Assembly (NCBI GenBank): GCA_017309275.1
Contig: JAFKLT010000092.1
Coordinates: forward strand, 1-43,900
DNA from: Sphingomonadales bacterium
Lineage (GTDB): Bacteria > Pseudomonadota > Alphaproteobacteria > Sphingomonadales > Sphingomonadaceae
Length of the DNA stretch: 43,900 nucleotides
Direction: 5' to 3'
Positions 29,268-39,442 of this stretch are shown here, piece after piece. The notes under the pieces are model-generated. The model was given only the letters and a program-made list of their open reading frames with translations. It was not told where the DNA came from and did no database searches. The first letter of the stretch is position 1; the number at the start of each line of letters is the position of its first letter. A program made the translations under genes and the position numbers.

Positions 29268-30389
29268 ATGACGCTGACCCGCCTCTCGCTGACCGATTTT
29301 CGCAATCACGCCGGCGCCGACATGGCGGCGGGACCGGGGCTGGTCGCGCTTCACGGCGACAATGGCGCGGGCAAGACGAATATATTGGAGGCGATTTCGC
29401 TGCTCGCGCCGGGGCGCGGGCTGCGGCGCGCGGCGCTGTCCGACATGGTGCGCGACGGGGCCGGCGGCGGCTTTGCGATCTTTGCCGAGGTGCAGGCCGA
29501 TATGCAGGAGGGCGCCGACCTGCCGCCCGTTGCGCTGGGAACGGGGATCGAGCCCGCGCATCCGGGGCGGCGCATCGTGCGGATCAACGGCGCGTCGGCG
29601 GCGGCGGCCTCGCTCGGCGAATGGATCGCGGTGCTGTGGCTGACGCCGGCGATGGACCGGCTGTTCGTCGAGACCGCGGGGAACCGGCGACGCTTTCTGG
29701 ATCGGCTGGTCCTGGCGCTCGACCCGCGCCATGCGCAGCACAGCAATCGCTACGAGGCGGCGTTGCGCGCGCGGGGGAAGCTGTTGGCCGACATCGCGGG
29801 CGCCGACCAGCAATGGCTGGCCAGCCTGGAGGCGCAGCTCGCCGAACATGGCGCCGCGATGGACGCGGCGCGCCAGCGGACGCTCGCGGCGCTATCGGCC
29901 GAGCTGGCGGAGCAGCCCGACGCGCCCTTTGCCCGCCCGCTGCTGACGCTGGTCGACAGCGATGGCGTGCCGCGTGCGGCGGTGCACGACGTCGAAGGTC
30001 TGAAGGCGCTGTTCGCATCGCGTCGCCGGATCGACACCGCCGCGGGCCGCGCGACCGCGGGGCCGCACCGCGACGACCTGTCCGCCGTCCATGCCGCGAC
30101 GGGGCGCTCGGCCGCGCGCTGCTCGACCGGCGAGCAGAAGGCGATGCTGCTGTCGCTGGTCCTGGCGCACAGCGATTGCGTCGCGCGCGCGCGCGGGCAG
30201 CGCCCGGTGCTGTTGCTGGACGAGGTCGCGGCGCACCTGGACCCGTCGCGCCGCACCGCGCTTTACGAGCGGCTGGCGGCGCAGGGCGGGCAGGCGTGGC
30301 TTACGGGGACCGAGGCGGCGCTGTTCGGCGACATGCCGGGGCCGGTAACGCGCTTTCGCATCGCCGGCGGACGGATCGCGGCGGGCTGA
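29268..30389 (+). CDS. recF: DNA replication/repair protein RecF
   Basis: 373-residue SMC-like ATPase that loads RecA at single-strand gaps with RecO and RecR. The N-terminus [12 protein letters not shown] is canonical, Walker A GDNGAGKT is at residues 30-37, the ABC signature is [11 protein letters not shown] and Walker B is [13 protein letters not shown]. The start at 29268 begins the conserved domain; the in-frame upstream ATG at 29211 adds an unrelated stretch. It is not in the usual dnaA-dnaN-recF-gyrB cluster; none of those are here. Confidence 0.93.
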   Translation: MTLTRLSLTDFRNHAGADMAAGPGLVALHGDNGAGKTNILEAISLLAPGRGLRRAALSDMVRDGAGGGFAIFAEVQADMQEGADLPPVALGTGIEPAHPGRRIVRINGASAAAASLGEWIAVLWLTPAMDRLFVETAGNRRRFLDRLVLALDPRHAQHSNRYEAALRARGKLLADIAGADQQWLASLEAQLAEHGAAMDAARQRTLAALSAELAEQPDAPFARPLLTLVDSDGVPRAAVHDVEGLKALFASRRRIDTAAGRATAGPHRDDLSAVHAATGRSAARCSTGEQKAMLLSLVLAHSDCVARARGQRPVLLLDEVAAHLDPSRRTALYERLAAQGGQAWLTGTEAALFGDMPGPVTRFRIAGGRIAAG

Positions 30390-30418
30390 CGGGCACGGGG
30401 TTCGGCCGGAGCGGGGGC

Positions 30419-30625
30419 TCAGTCCTTCGGCTTGAGCGTGACCCAGATGCTGATCGGTGCGGAGAATTTGCCCGGCGCCGGCTTGCCGACGTCGATCCGC
30501 TCGGCAGTGACGAGCTCGCCGGTCTCCAGCGTAAAGCTGGCCCACGGTTTCGGCATGCGGCCGAAGCTCATCTTCTGGAGCGGCTGGCCGGTGGTCGTGT
30601 TCATGATCGTTGCGATAATACCCAT
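30419..30625 (-). CDS. Conserved small hypothetical protein
   Basis: 68 residues (MGIIATIMNTTTGQPLQKMSFGRMPKP as start, ISIWVTLKPKD as end), soluble, no recognised domain. Composition and codon use look coding. The start is uncertain: ATGs at 30625 and 30604 both lack a clear ribosome binding site. It lies downstream of arsC on the same strand, 56 bp away across a C8 tract, and convergent with recF. Confidence 0.5.
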   Translation of the reverse strand: MGIIATIMNTTTGQPLQKMSFGRMPKPWASFTLETGELVTAERIDVGKPAPGKFSAPISIWVTLKPKD

Positions 30626-30681
30626 GCGCGGCCGGTAGCGAGTGGGCGGCGATTCTGTCCACCCCCCCCAAGGCCGACGCC

Positions 30682-31026
30682 TCAGAGAATTTCGCGCACC
30701 AGCTCCTGCGGGCGGCAATAGCGGACGCCCTTTTCGGTCTCGACGAAGGGGCGGTCGACGTATGCGGGATTTTCGACCATCGCCGCGAGGGTCGCCTCTT
30801 CGCCGGCTTCGGGCAGGCCGCGTTCCTCGGCATCGGTGCCGCGCAGGCGCAGGGCGTCGCGGACCGTCAGACCGGCGTCCCTGAAGAGCTGACGCAGCTT
30901 TTCCGCGGTGTAGGGAGTCTTGAGATATTGAACGACCTCCACCTCCACGCCCGGGGTTTCTTCGAGAATCGCCAATGTCTTGCGCGAGGTGCCGCAGGCG
31001 GGGTTGTGCCAGATGGTTGCCTTCAT
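30682..31026 (-). CDS. arsC: ArsC-family reductase (arsenate reductase-like)
   Basis: 114 residues with a thioredoxin-like fold. The catalytic cysteine is C11 in IWHNPACGTSR, matching the glutaredoxin-coupled ArsC loop, and the C-terminus has NPAYVDRPFVETEKGVRYCRP, with the conserved arginines that bind the oxyanion. It would reduce arsenate to arsenite using glutathione/glutaredoxin. No arsB, arsR or acr3 is nearby, so it may instead be a YffB/Spx-like relative; this makes the arsenic role likely but not certain. Confidence 0.82.
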   Translation of the reverse strand: MKATIWHNPACGTSRKTLAILEETPGVEVEVVQYLKTPYTAEKLRQLFRDAGLTVRDALRLRGTDAEERGLPEAGEEATLAAMVENPAYVDRPFVETEKGVRYCRPQELVREIL

Positions 31027-31193
31027 GCCTCCGCCCTAACGAGACCTTACAGCAGCGTAAACCCGCTATTCATGGCATATATGGCACATCTTCCCGCATG
31101 AAGGGGAACCACCAGCTTGCCTTTCGCGGCCGGTACACGACTTATAGAAGTCGAGGGACCGCCAGAGGCGGCCATTGCGGGGTTGCTGAGTAA

Positions 31194-31958
31194 GTGAATG
31201 AATTGATCGATCGCAGAGCGATGCTGGCGGCAATTGCGGGCGCGGGTGCGCTGACGGCGACGTCGGCGCGCGCCACACAATTGCTGCCCGAATGGGCCCA
31301 GCCGTCCGCGCCGGGCCCGGCGCCTATCCCGACGCCGGTGCAGGCACCCGTCGACTATCTGGCCGTCGCGCGAAAGCAGCTTGCGCTGCAGACACGCAAT
31401 ATCCACCAGAGCGACCGCGTCGGCATCGTCGACTTCGGCCTGCCGTCATCGCGCCCGCGCTTCGCGCTGGTCGACATGGTCGCGGGCAAGATCGACATGT
31501 TCCCGGTGACGCACGGCCGCGGGTCGGACCCGCAGCATGACGGCTGGCTCAAGCGCTTTTCGAACGCGCCGGGCTCGCTTGCCTCGTCGCGCGGCGCCTA
31601 TCGCACCAGCGATTATTATTGGGGCGCGAACGGATCGTCGATGCGGCTCGCGGGGCTGGAAGCCGACAATAATAATGCCGACATGCGCGCGATCGTCGTG
31701 CACGGCGCCTGGTACGCCGACCCGTCGCTGATCGCGACGCAGGGCAAGCTGGGACGCAGCGAGGGCTGCTTCGTCTTTGGCGAAGAGCTGTTGCCGATGA
31801 TCCTCTACAAGCTGGGGCCGGGCCGCCTGCTGTTCGCCGACAAGCTGAGCGTGCCGCCGCCGGCGCCGACGTTCCAGATGCCCGACGGACCGCTGCCCGG
31901 CACGGAAAATATGATCCGCACGAGCGCGAACGGCACGATCCCGAAGACTGCCGACTGA
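31194..31958 (+). CDS. L,D-transpeptidase catalytic domain protein (YkuD_2 type)
   Basis: 254 residues. The N-terminus DRRAMLAAIAGAGALTATSARA is a twin-arginine-like signal. The catalytic part (about 70-215) has VVHGAWYADP with H170 and GRSEGCFVFGEE with C192, as in the murein L,D-transpeptidase catalytic domain family. It is a likely periplasmic peptidoglycan-modifying enzyme. The start is a GTG at 31194, which keeps the double arginine; the ATG at 31221 would remove it. It is convergent with a second, different L,D-transpeptidase. Confidence 0.82.
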   Translation: MNELIDRRAMLAAIAGAGALTATSARATQLLPEWAQPSAPGPAPIPTPVQAPVDYLAVARKQLALQTRNIHQSDRVGIVDFGLPSSRPRFALVDMVAGKIDMFPVTHGRGSDPQHDGWLKRFSNAPGSLASSRGAYRTSDYYWGANGSSMRLAGLEADNNNADMRAIVVHGAWYADPSLIATQGKLGRSEGCFVFGEELLPMILYKLGPGRLLFADKLSVPPPAPTFQMPDGPLPGTENMIRTSANGTIPKTAD

Positions 31959-32007
31959 TCGGCTGCGCCCGCCACGGCGGGCGGGCACGCCTATCTCATT
32001 TCATTTG

Positions 32008-32079
32008 GTTGCCCCGGACTTGATCCGGGGCCCGGTCCAGCCTTGTTCCGCGGACCCCGGATCACGTCCGGGATCACGC
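32008..32079. repeat. REP-like palindromic element, copy 4
   Basis: CCCCGGACTTGATCCGGGG left arm and GGATCACGTCCGGGATCACG right arm, lying between the two convergent L,D-transpeptidase genes, where it may act as a transcription barrier. Confidence 0.7.
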
Positions 32080-32101
32080 GGAGAGGCGGCGGGCGTTTAT
32101 A

Positions 32102-33466
32102 TTATTGTCCGCCCGTCGTCGTCGATGTGCCGATCGTCGGCACCACGGCCGGCGGGTTGGGCGAAATCTGGACCGCCGCGGCGCGGCCGGGCTTGGCGAA
32201 GCTCGCCACCACCGGCGCATCGCGGCCATAGATATCGGCCAGCTTGCTGACGCCCTTGCCCGATGCGGTCGGGATCACCGTCCAATAGGCGACATAGACG
32301 GGGAAGGGCTGTTCGAAGGTGAATTTGGTGGTCTTGCCGCTGGCGATCGCCTCGCCGAATTCCTCGGGGCTACGACCGGCGAAATAGACCGCCATCAAGC
32401 CCGAGAAGTGCAGCGCGCGCTCGGTACGGATACAGCCGTGGCTGAAGGCGCGTGCCGTCGCGTTGAACGCAGCCTTCGACGGCGTGTCGTGCAGATAGAT
32501 GGCGTGCGGGTTCAGCATCTCCATCTTCATCACGCCCAGCGCATTGTTCGCGCCGGGCTGCTGCACGACCGACAGCGTCTTGCCGCTGCCCGTCCAGGTA
32601 TAGCCCTGCGCGCGTGCCGATGCGGGGTTGCGCGCGATCGTCGCGCCGATGCCCTCTGCAATGATGCTCTTGGGCAGCGTCCAGGTCGGGTTGACGATGA
32701 TGCCGGTCGCCATCGGGTTGAGCTGCGGCGTCGGGGTCGCCGCCTTGCCGACCACGGCCTTGTGCGTCGCGATGGTCGTGCCGTCGTGGATGACGCGGGT
32801 CAGATATTCGGGAACATTGCTGACGACATAGCGGTCGCCGAGGTCGCGCGGCATCCAGCGCCAGCGTTCCATGTTCACGCGGATCGCGTTGGCATCGACC
32901 GGGGTCTTGGTCGATTTGAGCGCCGCCTTCAGCACCGCGAAATTGGGGTGGACCGGATCGAGGCCCACCAGGGCTTCCGGGATCGTTCCCGATACCAGCG
33001 CCGAGGTCAGCAGCGCGATCAGCGGCGTCGTCTGCGCATCGCTGTCGGTCATGAACCACTGCTTGCGCGCCGCATTGGGCGTGCGGCCGTCGCGCAGGTG
33101 TGTGGCGACGAGCAGGAAGCTGTCGGTCGCGACCTTGTCGAGCAAGATCTGGTTGCCGCTGTCGATCGCGGCCTGCAGCCCCTGGGGGTTATAGTCGGCG
33201 GAAAACAGTCCTTCGTCGCCGATATTCTTGATGAAGGTCAGCAGCGCCCTGGCGTTCGCGGCCGACCAGCTCGGCAGATTGGCCTCCGCCACCGTCTCCA
33301 CGACCGGGGTATCGTCCTTCACCTTGTCGGGTTGCAGGACGACCGAGTCTTCCTTGACGCTGGTGGTTTGCGCCAGCGCAGGGGTCGCTGCGATGGTCAG
33401 GGAGAGGGTCAGGGGGAGCAATAGCGCCGCAGTGGGGCGCAGCGAGAGGGGAGTATTTTTGGCCAT
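32102..33466 (-). CDS. L,D-transpeptidase family protein (YcbB/LdtD-like)
   Basis: 454 residues. A signal peptide ends near residue 32 (TLSLTIAATPALAQ). A scaffold region (about 60-200) with NMERWRWMP is followed by the YkuD domain: IYLHDTPSK (H326) and AFSHGCIRTE with catalytic C345. It would form 3-3 cross-links or attach proteins to peptidoglycan in the periplasm. The ATG at 33466 is chosen because it opens the signal sequence; the frame continues upstream to 33544 through non-coding DNA. Confidence 0.88.
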   Translation of the reverse strand: MAKNTPLSLRPTAALLLPLTLSLTIAATPALAQTTSVKEDSVVLQPDKVKDDTPVVETVAEANLPSWSAANARALLTFIKNIGDEGLFSADYNPQGLQAAIDSGNQILLDKVATDSFLLVATHLRDGRTPNAARKQWFMTDSDAQTTPLIALLTSALVSGTIPEALVGLDPVHPNFAVLKAALKSTKTPVDANAIRVNMERWRWMPRDLGDRYVVSNVPEYLTRVIHDGTTIATHKAVVGKAATPTPQLNPMATGIIVNPTWTLPKSIIAEGIGATIARNPASARAQGYTWTGSGKTLSVVQQPGANNALGVMKMEMLNPHAIYLHDTPSKAAFNATARAFSHGCIRTERALHFSGLMAVYFAGRSPEEFGEAIASGKTTKFTFEQPFPVYVAYWTVIPTASGKGVSKLADIYGRDAPVVASFAKPGRAAAVQISPNPPAVVPTIGTSTTTGGQ

Positions 33467-33539
33467 GGTTAAAGCCCATAGCCAAAAAATCCCCCCAGTT
33501 AAAGTGAGCTGGGGCACAGGTCGGCGCGTTCGCGCGATC

Positions 33540-33608
33540 GTCATCCCGGACGTGATCCGGGGTGCGTGCCGCGCGGCCGTAGTGGATGCCGGATCAGTCC
33601 CGCATGGC
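33540..33608. repeat. REP-like palindromic element, diverged copy 5
   Basis: CGTCATCCCGGACGTGATCC left arm with a poorer right arm (GATCAGTCCCGCATGGCG), lying just downstream of the accC stop. Confidence 0.6.
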
Positions 33609-33621
33609 GGGAACGGCGGGG

Positions 33622-34983
<1,362 letters not shown>

Positions 34984-34993
34984 GAGTGGCGCC

Positions 34994-35476
34994 TCAGCCG
35001 ATGGTGAACAGCGGCTGGTCGAATTCGACCGGCTGGCTGTTCTCGACATGCACGGCCTTCAGCGTGCCGGCGGCGGGCGCGGTGATGGGGTTCATCACCT
35101 TCATCGCCTCGATGATCAGGATGGTGTCGCCGGCCTTCACGGCCGATCCGACAGCGGCGAAATTCGGCGCGCTCGGCTCGGGGGCCAGATAGACGGTGCC
35201 GACCATCGGCGACTTCACGGCATCGGCGAACGTATCGGCGGCGGGTGCGGCGGCAGGCGCCGCAGCAGGGGCGGCCGGAGCGGCGGCGGGAGCCGCGACC
35301 GGAGCGGGCGCATAAGCGATGGGCGCAGCGGCGGCGGTCAGCGTGCGCGCGACGCGGACCTTGCGCTCGCCATCCTCGACCTCGATTTCCGAAAGCTGCG
35401 TGTCGTCGAGCAGTTCCGCCAACGCGCGGACGAAAGCCGGATCGATATTGATGCCATGCTCTTTATGGTCACCCAT
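34994..35476 (-). CDS. accB: Acetyl-CoA carboxylase biotin carboxyl carrier protein
   Basis: 160 residues. An N-terminal helical region (about 1-45) is joined by an Ala/Pro-rich flexible linker (about 48-80) to the biotinyl domain, with the biotinylated lysine K126 in EAMKVM and the thumb-like [23 protein letters not shown]. It is the carrier between AccC and AccAD. GGAACT lies about 9 bases upstream of the ATG. It is followed by accC after 10 bp. Confidence 0.95.
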   Translation of the reverse strand: MGDHKEHGINIDPAFVRALAELLDDTQLSEIEVEDGERKVRVARTLTAAAAPIAYAPAPVAAPAAAPAAPAAAPAAAPAADTFADAVKSPMVGTVYLAPEPSAPNFAAVGSAVKAGDTILIIEAMKVMNPITAPAAGTLKAVHVENSQPVEFDQPLFTIG

Positions 35477-35548
35477 GAGTGTAGTTCCTGTTCTTTACGG
35501 TGCCGTCGTTGCGGCGCCCTGACCCCGTGTTTTGATGGCGCCCTCTTG

Positions 35549-35989
35549 TCAGAGTCGGGCCGCCGCGTCCAGCGCGAGCGTATAGCTGTTCGCGCCATGC
35601 CCTGCAAAATGTGCCGCTGCCGCCATGCCGACATAGCTGATGTGGCGAAATTCCTCGCGCTTCATCGGGTCCGACAGATGTACCTCGATCACCGGGACCC
35701 TGATCGACTTGATCGCGTCGTGGATCGCGATGGACGTGTGGGTATAGCCGCCGGCGTTCAGCAGCACCGCCTTCGCGCCCGCGACATAGGCCTCGTGCAG
35801 CCAGTCGATCAGCACGCCCTCATGGTTGGTCTGGCGGCATTCCAGGCGGAGGCCCAGTTCGGCGGCCTGCGCCTCCAGCCGCGCATGAATGTCGTTCAGC
35901 GTATCGTGGCCGTAAATCTCCGGCTCACGCGTGCCGAGCAGGTTGAGGTTCGGGCCGCTCAGGACATAAACGGTTGGCAGATCGGACAA
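35549..35989 (-). CDS. aroQ: Type II 3-dehydroquinate dehydratase
   Basis: 146 residues; dehydrates 3-dehydroquinate to 3-dehydroshikimate in the shikimate pathway. Characteristic blocks are [19 protein letters not shown] with the catalytic tyrosine Y26, NAGGYTHTS (78-86), [14 protein letters not shown] with H104 and R115. The start codon is TTG at 35989, the only start compatible with the conserved N-terminus, with a poor ribosome binding site. It heads the aroQ-accB-accC group, an order seen in many Proteobacteria. Confidence 0.94.
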   Translation of the reverse strand: MSDLPTVYVLSGPNLNLLGTREPEIYGHDTLNDIHARLEAQAAELGLRLECRQTNHEGVLIDWLHEAYVAGAKAVLLNAGGYTHTSIAIHDAIKSIRVPVIEVHLSDPMKREEFRHISYVGMAAAAHFAGHGANSYTLALDAAARL

Positions 35990-36068
35990 GCTGAGGTCTT
36001 TCGGTTGCTACGCGATGCGCTCCCCCTATATGGGCTGCTCGGCAAAAGGCAAAGCGAGGCGGATTTTC

Positions 36069-36272
36069 GTGATCTCTGTGACCCTCAACGGCGAACCCCG
36101 GCAGGTGCGCGAAGGCAGCATCGCCGATCTTGTCGCGTCGCTGGGGCTCGACGTGAAAAAGGTCGCGGTCGAGCGCAACCGCGAGATCGTGCCGCGCTCG
36201 ACGCTTGCCGACGTCACGCTCGCCGAGGGCGATGCACTGGAAATCGTTCATTTCGTAGGAGGCGGTTGTTGA
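36069..36272 (+). CDS. thiS: Sulfur carrier protein ThiS with C-terminal GGGC
   Basis: 67-residue ubiquitin-like carrier that delivers sulfur as a C-terminal thiocarboxylate to ThiG for thiazole synthesis. Features: [52 protein letters not shown]. The start is the GTG at 36069, with a GAGGCGG tract 6-7 bases upstream; an ATG at 36015 adds 18 atypical residues. The odd point is the terminal cysteine: canonical ThiS ends in a free GG. Its stop overlaps the thiG start by 3 bases, so the two are tightly coupled. Confidence 0.88.
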   Translation: MISVTLNGEPRQVREGSIADLVASLGLDVKKVAVERNREIVPRSTLADVTLAEGDALEIVHFVGGGC

Positions 36273-37039
36273 CCGATACTTGGAGCGTTGCCGGCCGGAC
36301 TTTCACGTCGCGGCTGATCGTCGGGACCGGCAAGTACAAGGATTTCGAGCAGAATGCCGCCGCAGTCGAGGCGTCGGGGGCGGAGATCGTCACCGTCGCG
36401 GTGCGCCGCGTCAACGTGTCGGACCCGACGGCGCCGATGCTGACCGACTTCATCGATCCCAAGAAGATCACCTATCTGCCGAACACCGCGGGCTGCTTCA
36501 ACGCCGATGACGCGATCCGCACGCTGCGCCTCGCGCGCGAGGCCGGCGGCTGGGACCTGGTGAAGCTGGAGGTGCTGGGCGAGGCAAAGACGCTGTATCC
36601 CAACATGCGCGAGACGCTGGAAGCGACCGAAGTGCTGGCCAAGGAAGGCTTCCTGCCGATGGTCTATTGCGTCGACGACCCGATCGCGGCGAAGCAGCTG
36701 GAGGATGCGGGCGCGGTCGCGGTCATGCCGCTGGGCGCGCCGATCGGATCGGGGCTGGGCATCCAGAACCGCGTCACCATCCGCCTGATCGTCGAGGGCG
36801 CCTCGGTGCCCGTGCTGGTCGATGCCGGGGTCGGCACCGCCAGCGACGCCGCGGTGGCGATGGAACTCGGCTGCGACGGCGTGCTGATGAACACCGCGAT
36901 CGCCGAGGCGAAGGACCCCATCCGCATGGCCCGCGCGATGAGGCTCGCGGTCGAGGGCGGGCGCGACGCCTATCTGGCCGGCCGCATGGGCCAGCGCCGC
37001 TACGCCGACCCGTCGAGCCCGCTCGCCGGCCTGATCTGA
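36269..37039 (+). CDS. thiG: Thiazole synthase ThiG
   Basis: 256 residues, TIM barrel enzyme that builds the thiamine thiazole from DXP, dehydroglycine and ThiS-thiocarboxylate. Conserved parts: [47 protein letters not shown] with the Schiff-base lysine K99, and [23 protein letters not shown]. The start is TTG at 36269, fixed by GGAGG 7 bases upstream (inside thiS) and the TTGA overlap with the thiS stop. No thiE, thiF or thiO follows; they must be elsewhere. Confidence 0.95.
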   Translation: MTDTWSVAGRTFTSRLIVGTGKYKDFEQNAAAVEASGAEIVTVAVRRVNVSDPTAPMLTDFIDPKKITYLPNTAGCFNADDAIRTLRLAREAGGWDLVKLEVLGEAKTLYPNMRETLEATEVLAKEGFLPMVYCVDDPIAAKQLEDAGAVAVMPLGAPIGSGLGIQNRVTIRLIVEGASVPVLVDAGVGTASDAAVAMELGCDGVLMNTAIAEAKDPIRMARAMRLAVEGGRDAYLAGRMGQRRYADPSSPLAGLI

Positions 37040-37068
37040 CCCGGCGAGCGCGCGGACTCTTTCGCCGT

Positions 37069-38460
37069 TTACGGCACCCGCTTTACCGGCGGTGGCGTCC
37101 AGCGACCGTCGGTCGCCGCGCGTTGCGGAAGATAGAGACGCAGGTTCATCGTGAACGGGCCGGTCGGTGCGGGCAGCCAATTGGCCTCCTTTGCCGCGCC
37201 GGGCGATGCGTTCTGGATATAGAGGTCGAGCGAGCCGTCGGTGTTGAAGACCAGCTTGTCGCGGTCGCCGATCGCGAAACGATCGATCGGGTTGGCGACG
37301 AAGAACTGATCCTCGCCATACATGGTCAGCGACCAGAAGGCGTCGGCGGGCGGGATCTGGTCCTTTTCGAAATGCAGGACATAGTTCGACGCGCCGGTCA
37401 GCGGCTTGCCGTCGCCGTCGAACGGGGCCATCGGATAGATCGCCTCTTCGGGCGGCAGCGCGCCGAGCCCGGCGAAGCCGATGAAGGCGCGCGCCAGATA
37501 GTCATTGCCATAGACGCCGACCGTGCTGCCGATCGCGCCCCAGCCGTTCCGTGTGATCGGCAGCGCCTTTCGGCGCGCGACGATCCGCTGATAGGCGTCG
37601 GCGGCGGCGCGGGTCAGGCCGCGCTGCACCGCGGGGTCGGCCTTCGCCAGGTCGAAGGCCTGCCCGGGGACCAGCCCGATGCGCTCCATGCGCAGCAAGA
37701 TCGCATAATCGCTCGCGTGCGGGGGATTGCGCTTCATCAGGTCGGCAAAGGAAGCGAAGAAAGCGCCCGGCGCCATCTGCGCGACCTGCTGTACCGGCGG
37801 CGTCTTCATGTCGACCGAGGCGTCGGGCGTCGGCGCGGCGGCCGCGGCGTCGGGCTTGCCCCAGCGCGACAGCGGGGTCGCCTTCAACCCGGCTTGCAGC
37901 ATGTGGATATGATCATAATCGGCGGCGCCGTTGGTCTGGATGCGGCCGATGATCCATCCCATGTCGGTCGGACTGCGCACCATCCGCATCCCCTTTGGCA
38001 GCGTGCCGTTCCAATGCGGGCCGACGATCGCGGCGGTGCCGCCGTCATTGCCCGTCGTGCGCGTGCCCAGCGTCGCGAAGACGTCGGTCCACATGTCCAT
38101 CAGCGGGATCACATGATAGCGGCCCTGCGTGTTCGGTAGCGTCAGGACCAGCGGCTCCTTGCCGACGTCGAACCATAGCGAGGAATAGAGGGTATCGGCG
38201 TTGGGCCGAACGACATCCTTGAAGCTGGCGTCGGGATAGGCCTTCATATGCGCGAAATGATTGACCGGCGCGCGCATCCGGCCGGGAGCGCCGGTGTTGG
38301 TCGAGACCCGTCGCGTCGTTTCCATCAGGACGAGCGGATAGGCGTAGGTATAGGCCTCTATCCCGATCATATAGGCTTCGTCCTCGGTCACCGGGGCCGC
38401 GCTGGCGGCGCCGGAGAGGAAGGCGGTGGCGAGCGCCACCAGGGCAAGCAGACTCTTCAT
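37069..38460 (-). CDS. DUF1254/DUF1214 secreted protein
   Basis: 463 residues. A signal peptide ends near residue 21 (LATAFLSGAASAAP). The N-terminal DUF1254 (YTYAYPLVLMETTRR, VVRPNADTLYSSLWFD, YHVIPLMDMWTDVF) and C-terminal DUF1214 (FWSLTMYGEDQFFVANPIDRFAIGDR) are both complete. Function unknown; these proteins are periplasmic or cell-surface and sometimes associated with outer-membrane biology. It is convergent with thiG (29 bp apart, over a short CGGCGA/TCGCCG hairpin) and divergent from a Crp/Fnr regulator. Confidence 0.9.
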   Translation of the reverse strand: MKSLLALVALATAFLSGAASAAPVTEDEAYMIGIEAYTYAYPLVLMETTRRVSTNTGAPGRMRAPVNHFAHMKAYPDASFKDVVRPNADTLYSSLWFDVGKEPLVLTLPNTQGRYHVIPLMDMWTDVFATLGTRTTGNDGGTAAIVGPHWNGTLPKGMRMVRSPTDMGWIIGRIQTNGAADYDHIHMLQAGLKATPLSRWGKPDAAAAAPTPDASVDMKTPPVQQVAQMAPGAFFASFADLMKRNPPHASDYAILLRMERIGLVPGQAFDLAKADPAVQRGLTRAAADAYQRIVARRKALPITRNGWGAIGSTVGVYGNDYLARAFIGFAGLGALPPEEAIYPMAPFDGDGKPLTGASNYVLHFEKDQIPPADAFWSLTMYGEDQFFVANPIDRFAIGDRDKLVFNTDGSLDLYIQNASPGAAKEANWLPAPTGPFTMNLRLYLPQRAATDGRWTPPPVKRVP

Positions 38461-38600
38461 CGGATGGACTCCCGAACGGATGATCGCCGCCCGTTAGCGG
38501 CCGCCGCGCCGCGGGTCTGTCATCCTGCCGACAATCTGCTGGGAATCTTGCGGCCGGCGCTTAAGGTTCTGGCGGCCGAAGGGCATTAGGGGAGGAGGCG

Positions 38601-39320
38601 ATGGCGACAAGGTCGCATGCATGGTCGCGCGACGAGCGCCTGGCGGTCCTGCGCCGCTGCCCGCTTTTTGCCCCCTGGCCCGAGGCGCGACTGGCCGATC
38701 TCGCGGCGATCGCGCGCGTCGAACATTATCCACGCGGCACCGAAATCTATGCGCACGAACCCGAAAGGCGCGAGGCCTTCGTCATCGCGTCGGGGGAGGT
38801 CGAGGTCAGCCGGGGTTCGGCGGCGGGCAAGAAATTCGTGCTGGGGATCAACGGGCCGTGCGAAATATTGGCGATCGTCCGGCTGCTCGAGGCGCCGCCG
38901 ATCCACTATGACTATCGCGCCTATGAGGACAGCGTGCTGTTGCATCTGCCGACGCGTGACCTGACCGCGATCCTTGATGCCGATCCCATTCTGTGGCGCG
39001 ACATCGCGCTGTTGATGTGCGCGCGGCATGGCGACAGCCTGCGCCTGCTCAACGATCATAATCTGGGTTCGCTCGATCAGCGGATGGCGGTGACGCTTGC
39101 CGATCTGGCGCGGATCCACGGCATCGCGGGGGAGAATGGGACCGAGCTTGGCCTGCGCCTGCCGCAGGAACAGCTGGGCGCGATGCTGGGCGTGACGCGG
39201 CAAAGCGTGAACAAGCTGCTGCGCGGGTTCGAGGATGCGGGGCTGATTGCCGTCGACTATAATCGCATCACGATCCGCAATCCGGCCGCGCTCGACCTGA
39301 TTGCCGCGCGCCAGGACTGA
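38601..39320 (+). CDS. Crp/Fnr-family transcriptional regulator
   Basis: 239 residues. A cyclic-nucleotide-binding-like domain (about 20-140; YPRGTEIYAHEPERREAFVIASGEVEVS) precedes a Crp-type winged helix with recognition helix in LPQEQLGAMLGVTRQSVNKLLRGFEDAGLI (about 190-220). It lacks the cysteine cluster of FNR, so it is not an iron-sulfur oxygen sensor; the ligand is unknown. A strong GGGGAGGAGG ribosome binding site precedes the ATG. It is divergent from the DUF1254 gene and may control it. Confidence 0.88.
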   Translation: MATRSHAWSRDERLAVLRRCPLFAPWPEARLADLAAIARVEHYPRGTEIYAHEPERREAFVIASGEVEVSRGSAAGKKFVLGINGPCEILAIVRLLEAPPIHYDYRAYEDSVLLHLPTRDLTAILDADPILWRDIALLMCARHGDSLRLLNDHNLGSLDQRMAVTLADLARIHGIAGENGTELGLRLPQEQLGAMLGVTRQSVNKLLRGFEDAGLIAVDYNRITIRNPAALDLIAARQD

Positions 39321-39368
39321 CCGCCCTCCCGATTGTCCTTTGTTCGGAACGTTTTGTCCGACGTCGCG

Positions 39369-39393
39369 GGAACATGCGCGTGGCCGGTTCGTT
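39369..39393 (+). promoter_or_regulatory. EcfG-type general stress promoter for csbD
   Basis: GGAAC (39369-39373), 16-bp spacer, CGTT (39390-39393): a perfect match to the alphaproteobacterial EcfG consensus GGAAC-N16-17-CGTT, 50 bp before the csbD start. Confidence 0.8.
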
Positions 39394-39442
39394 TCTTCTT
39401 CACGAGGCTGCTCCCCCGCCTCGACGAGCAAGGAGAACCCCC

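Noticed and set aside
30662-30669. C8 tract between arsC and a small hypothetical gene, as a possible phase-variation tract
   Set aside because: It is not inside a gene I trust and does not lie in a clear promoter, so slippage would have no evident effect.
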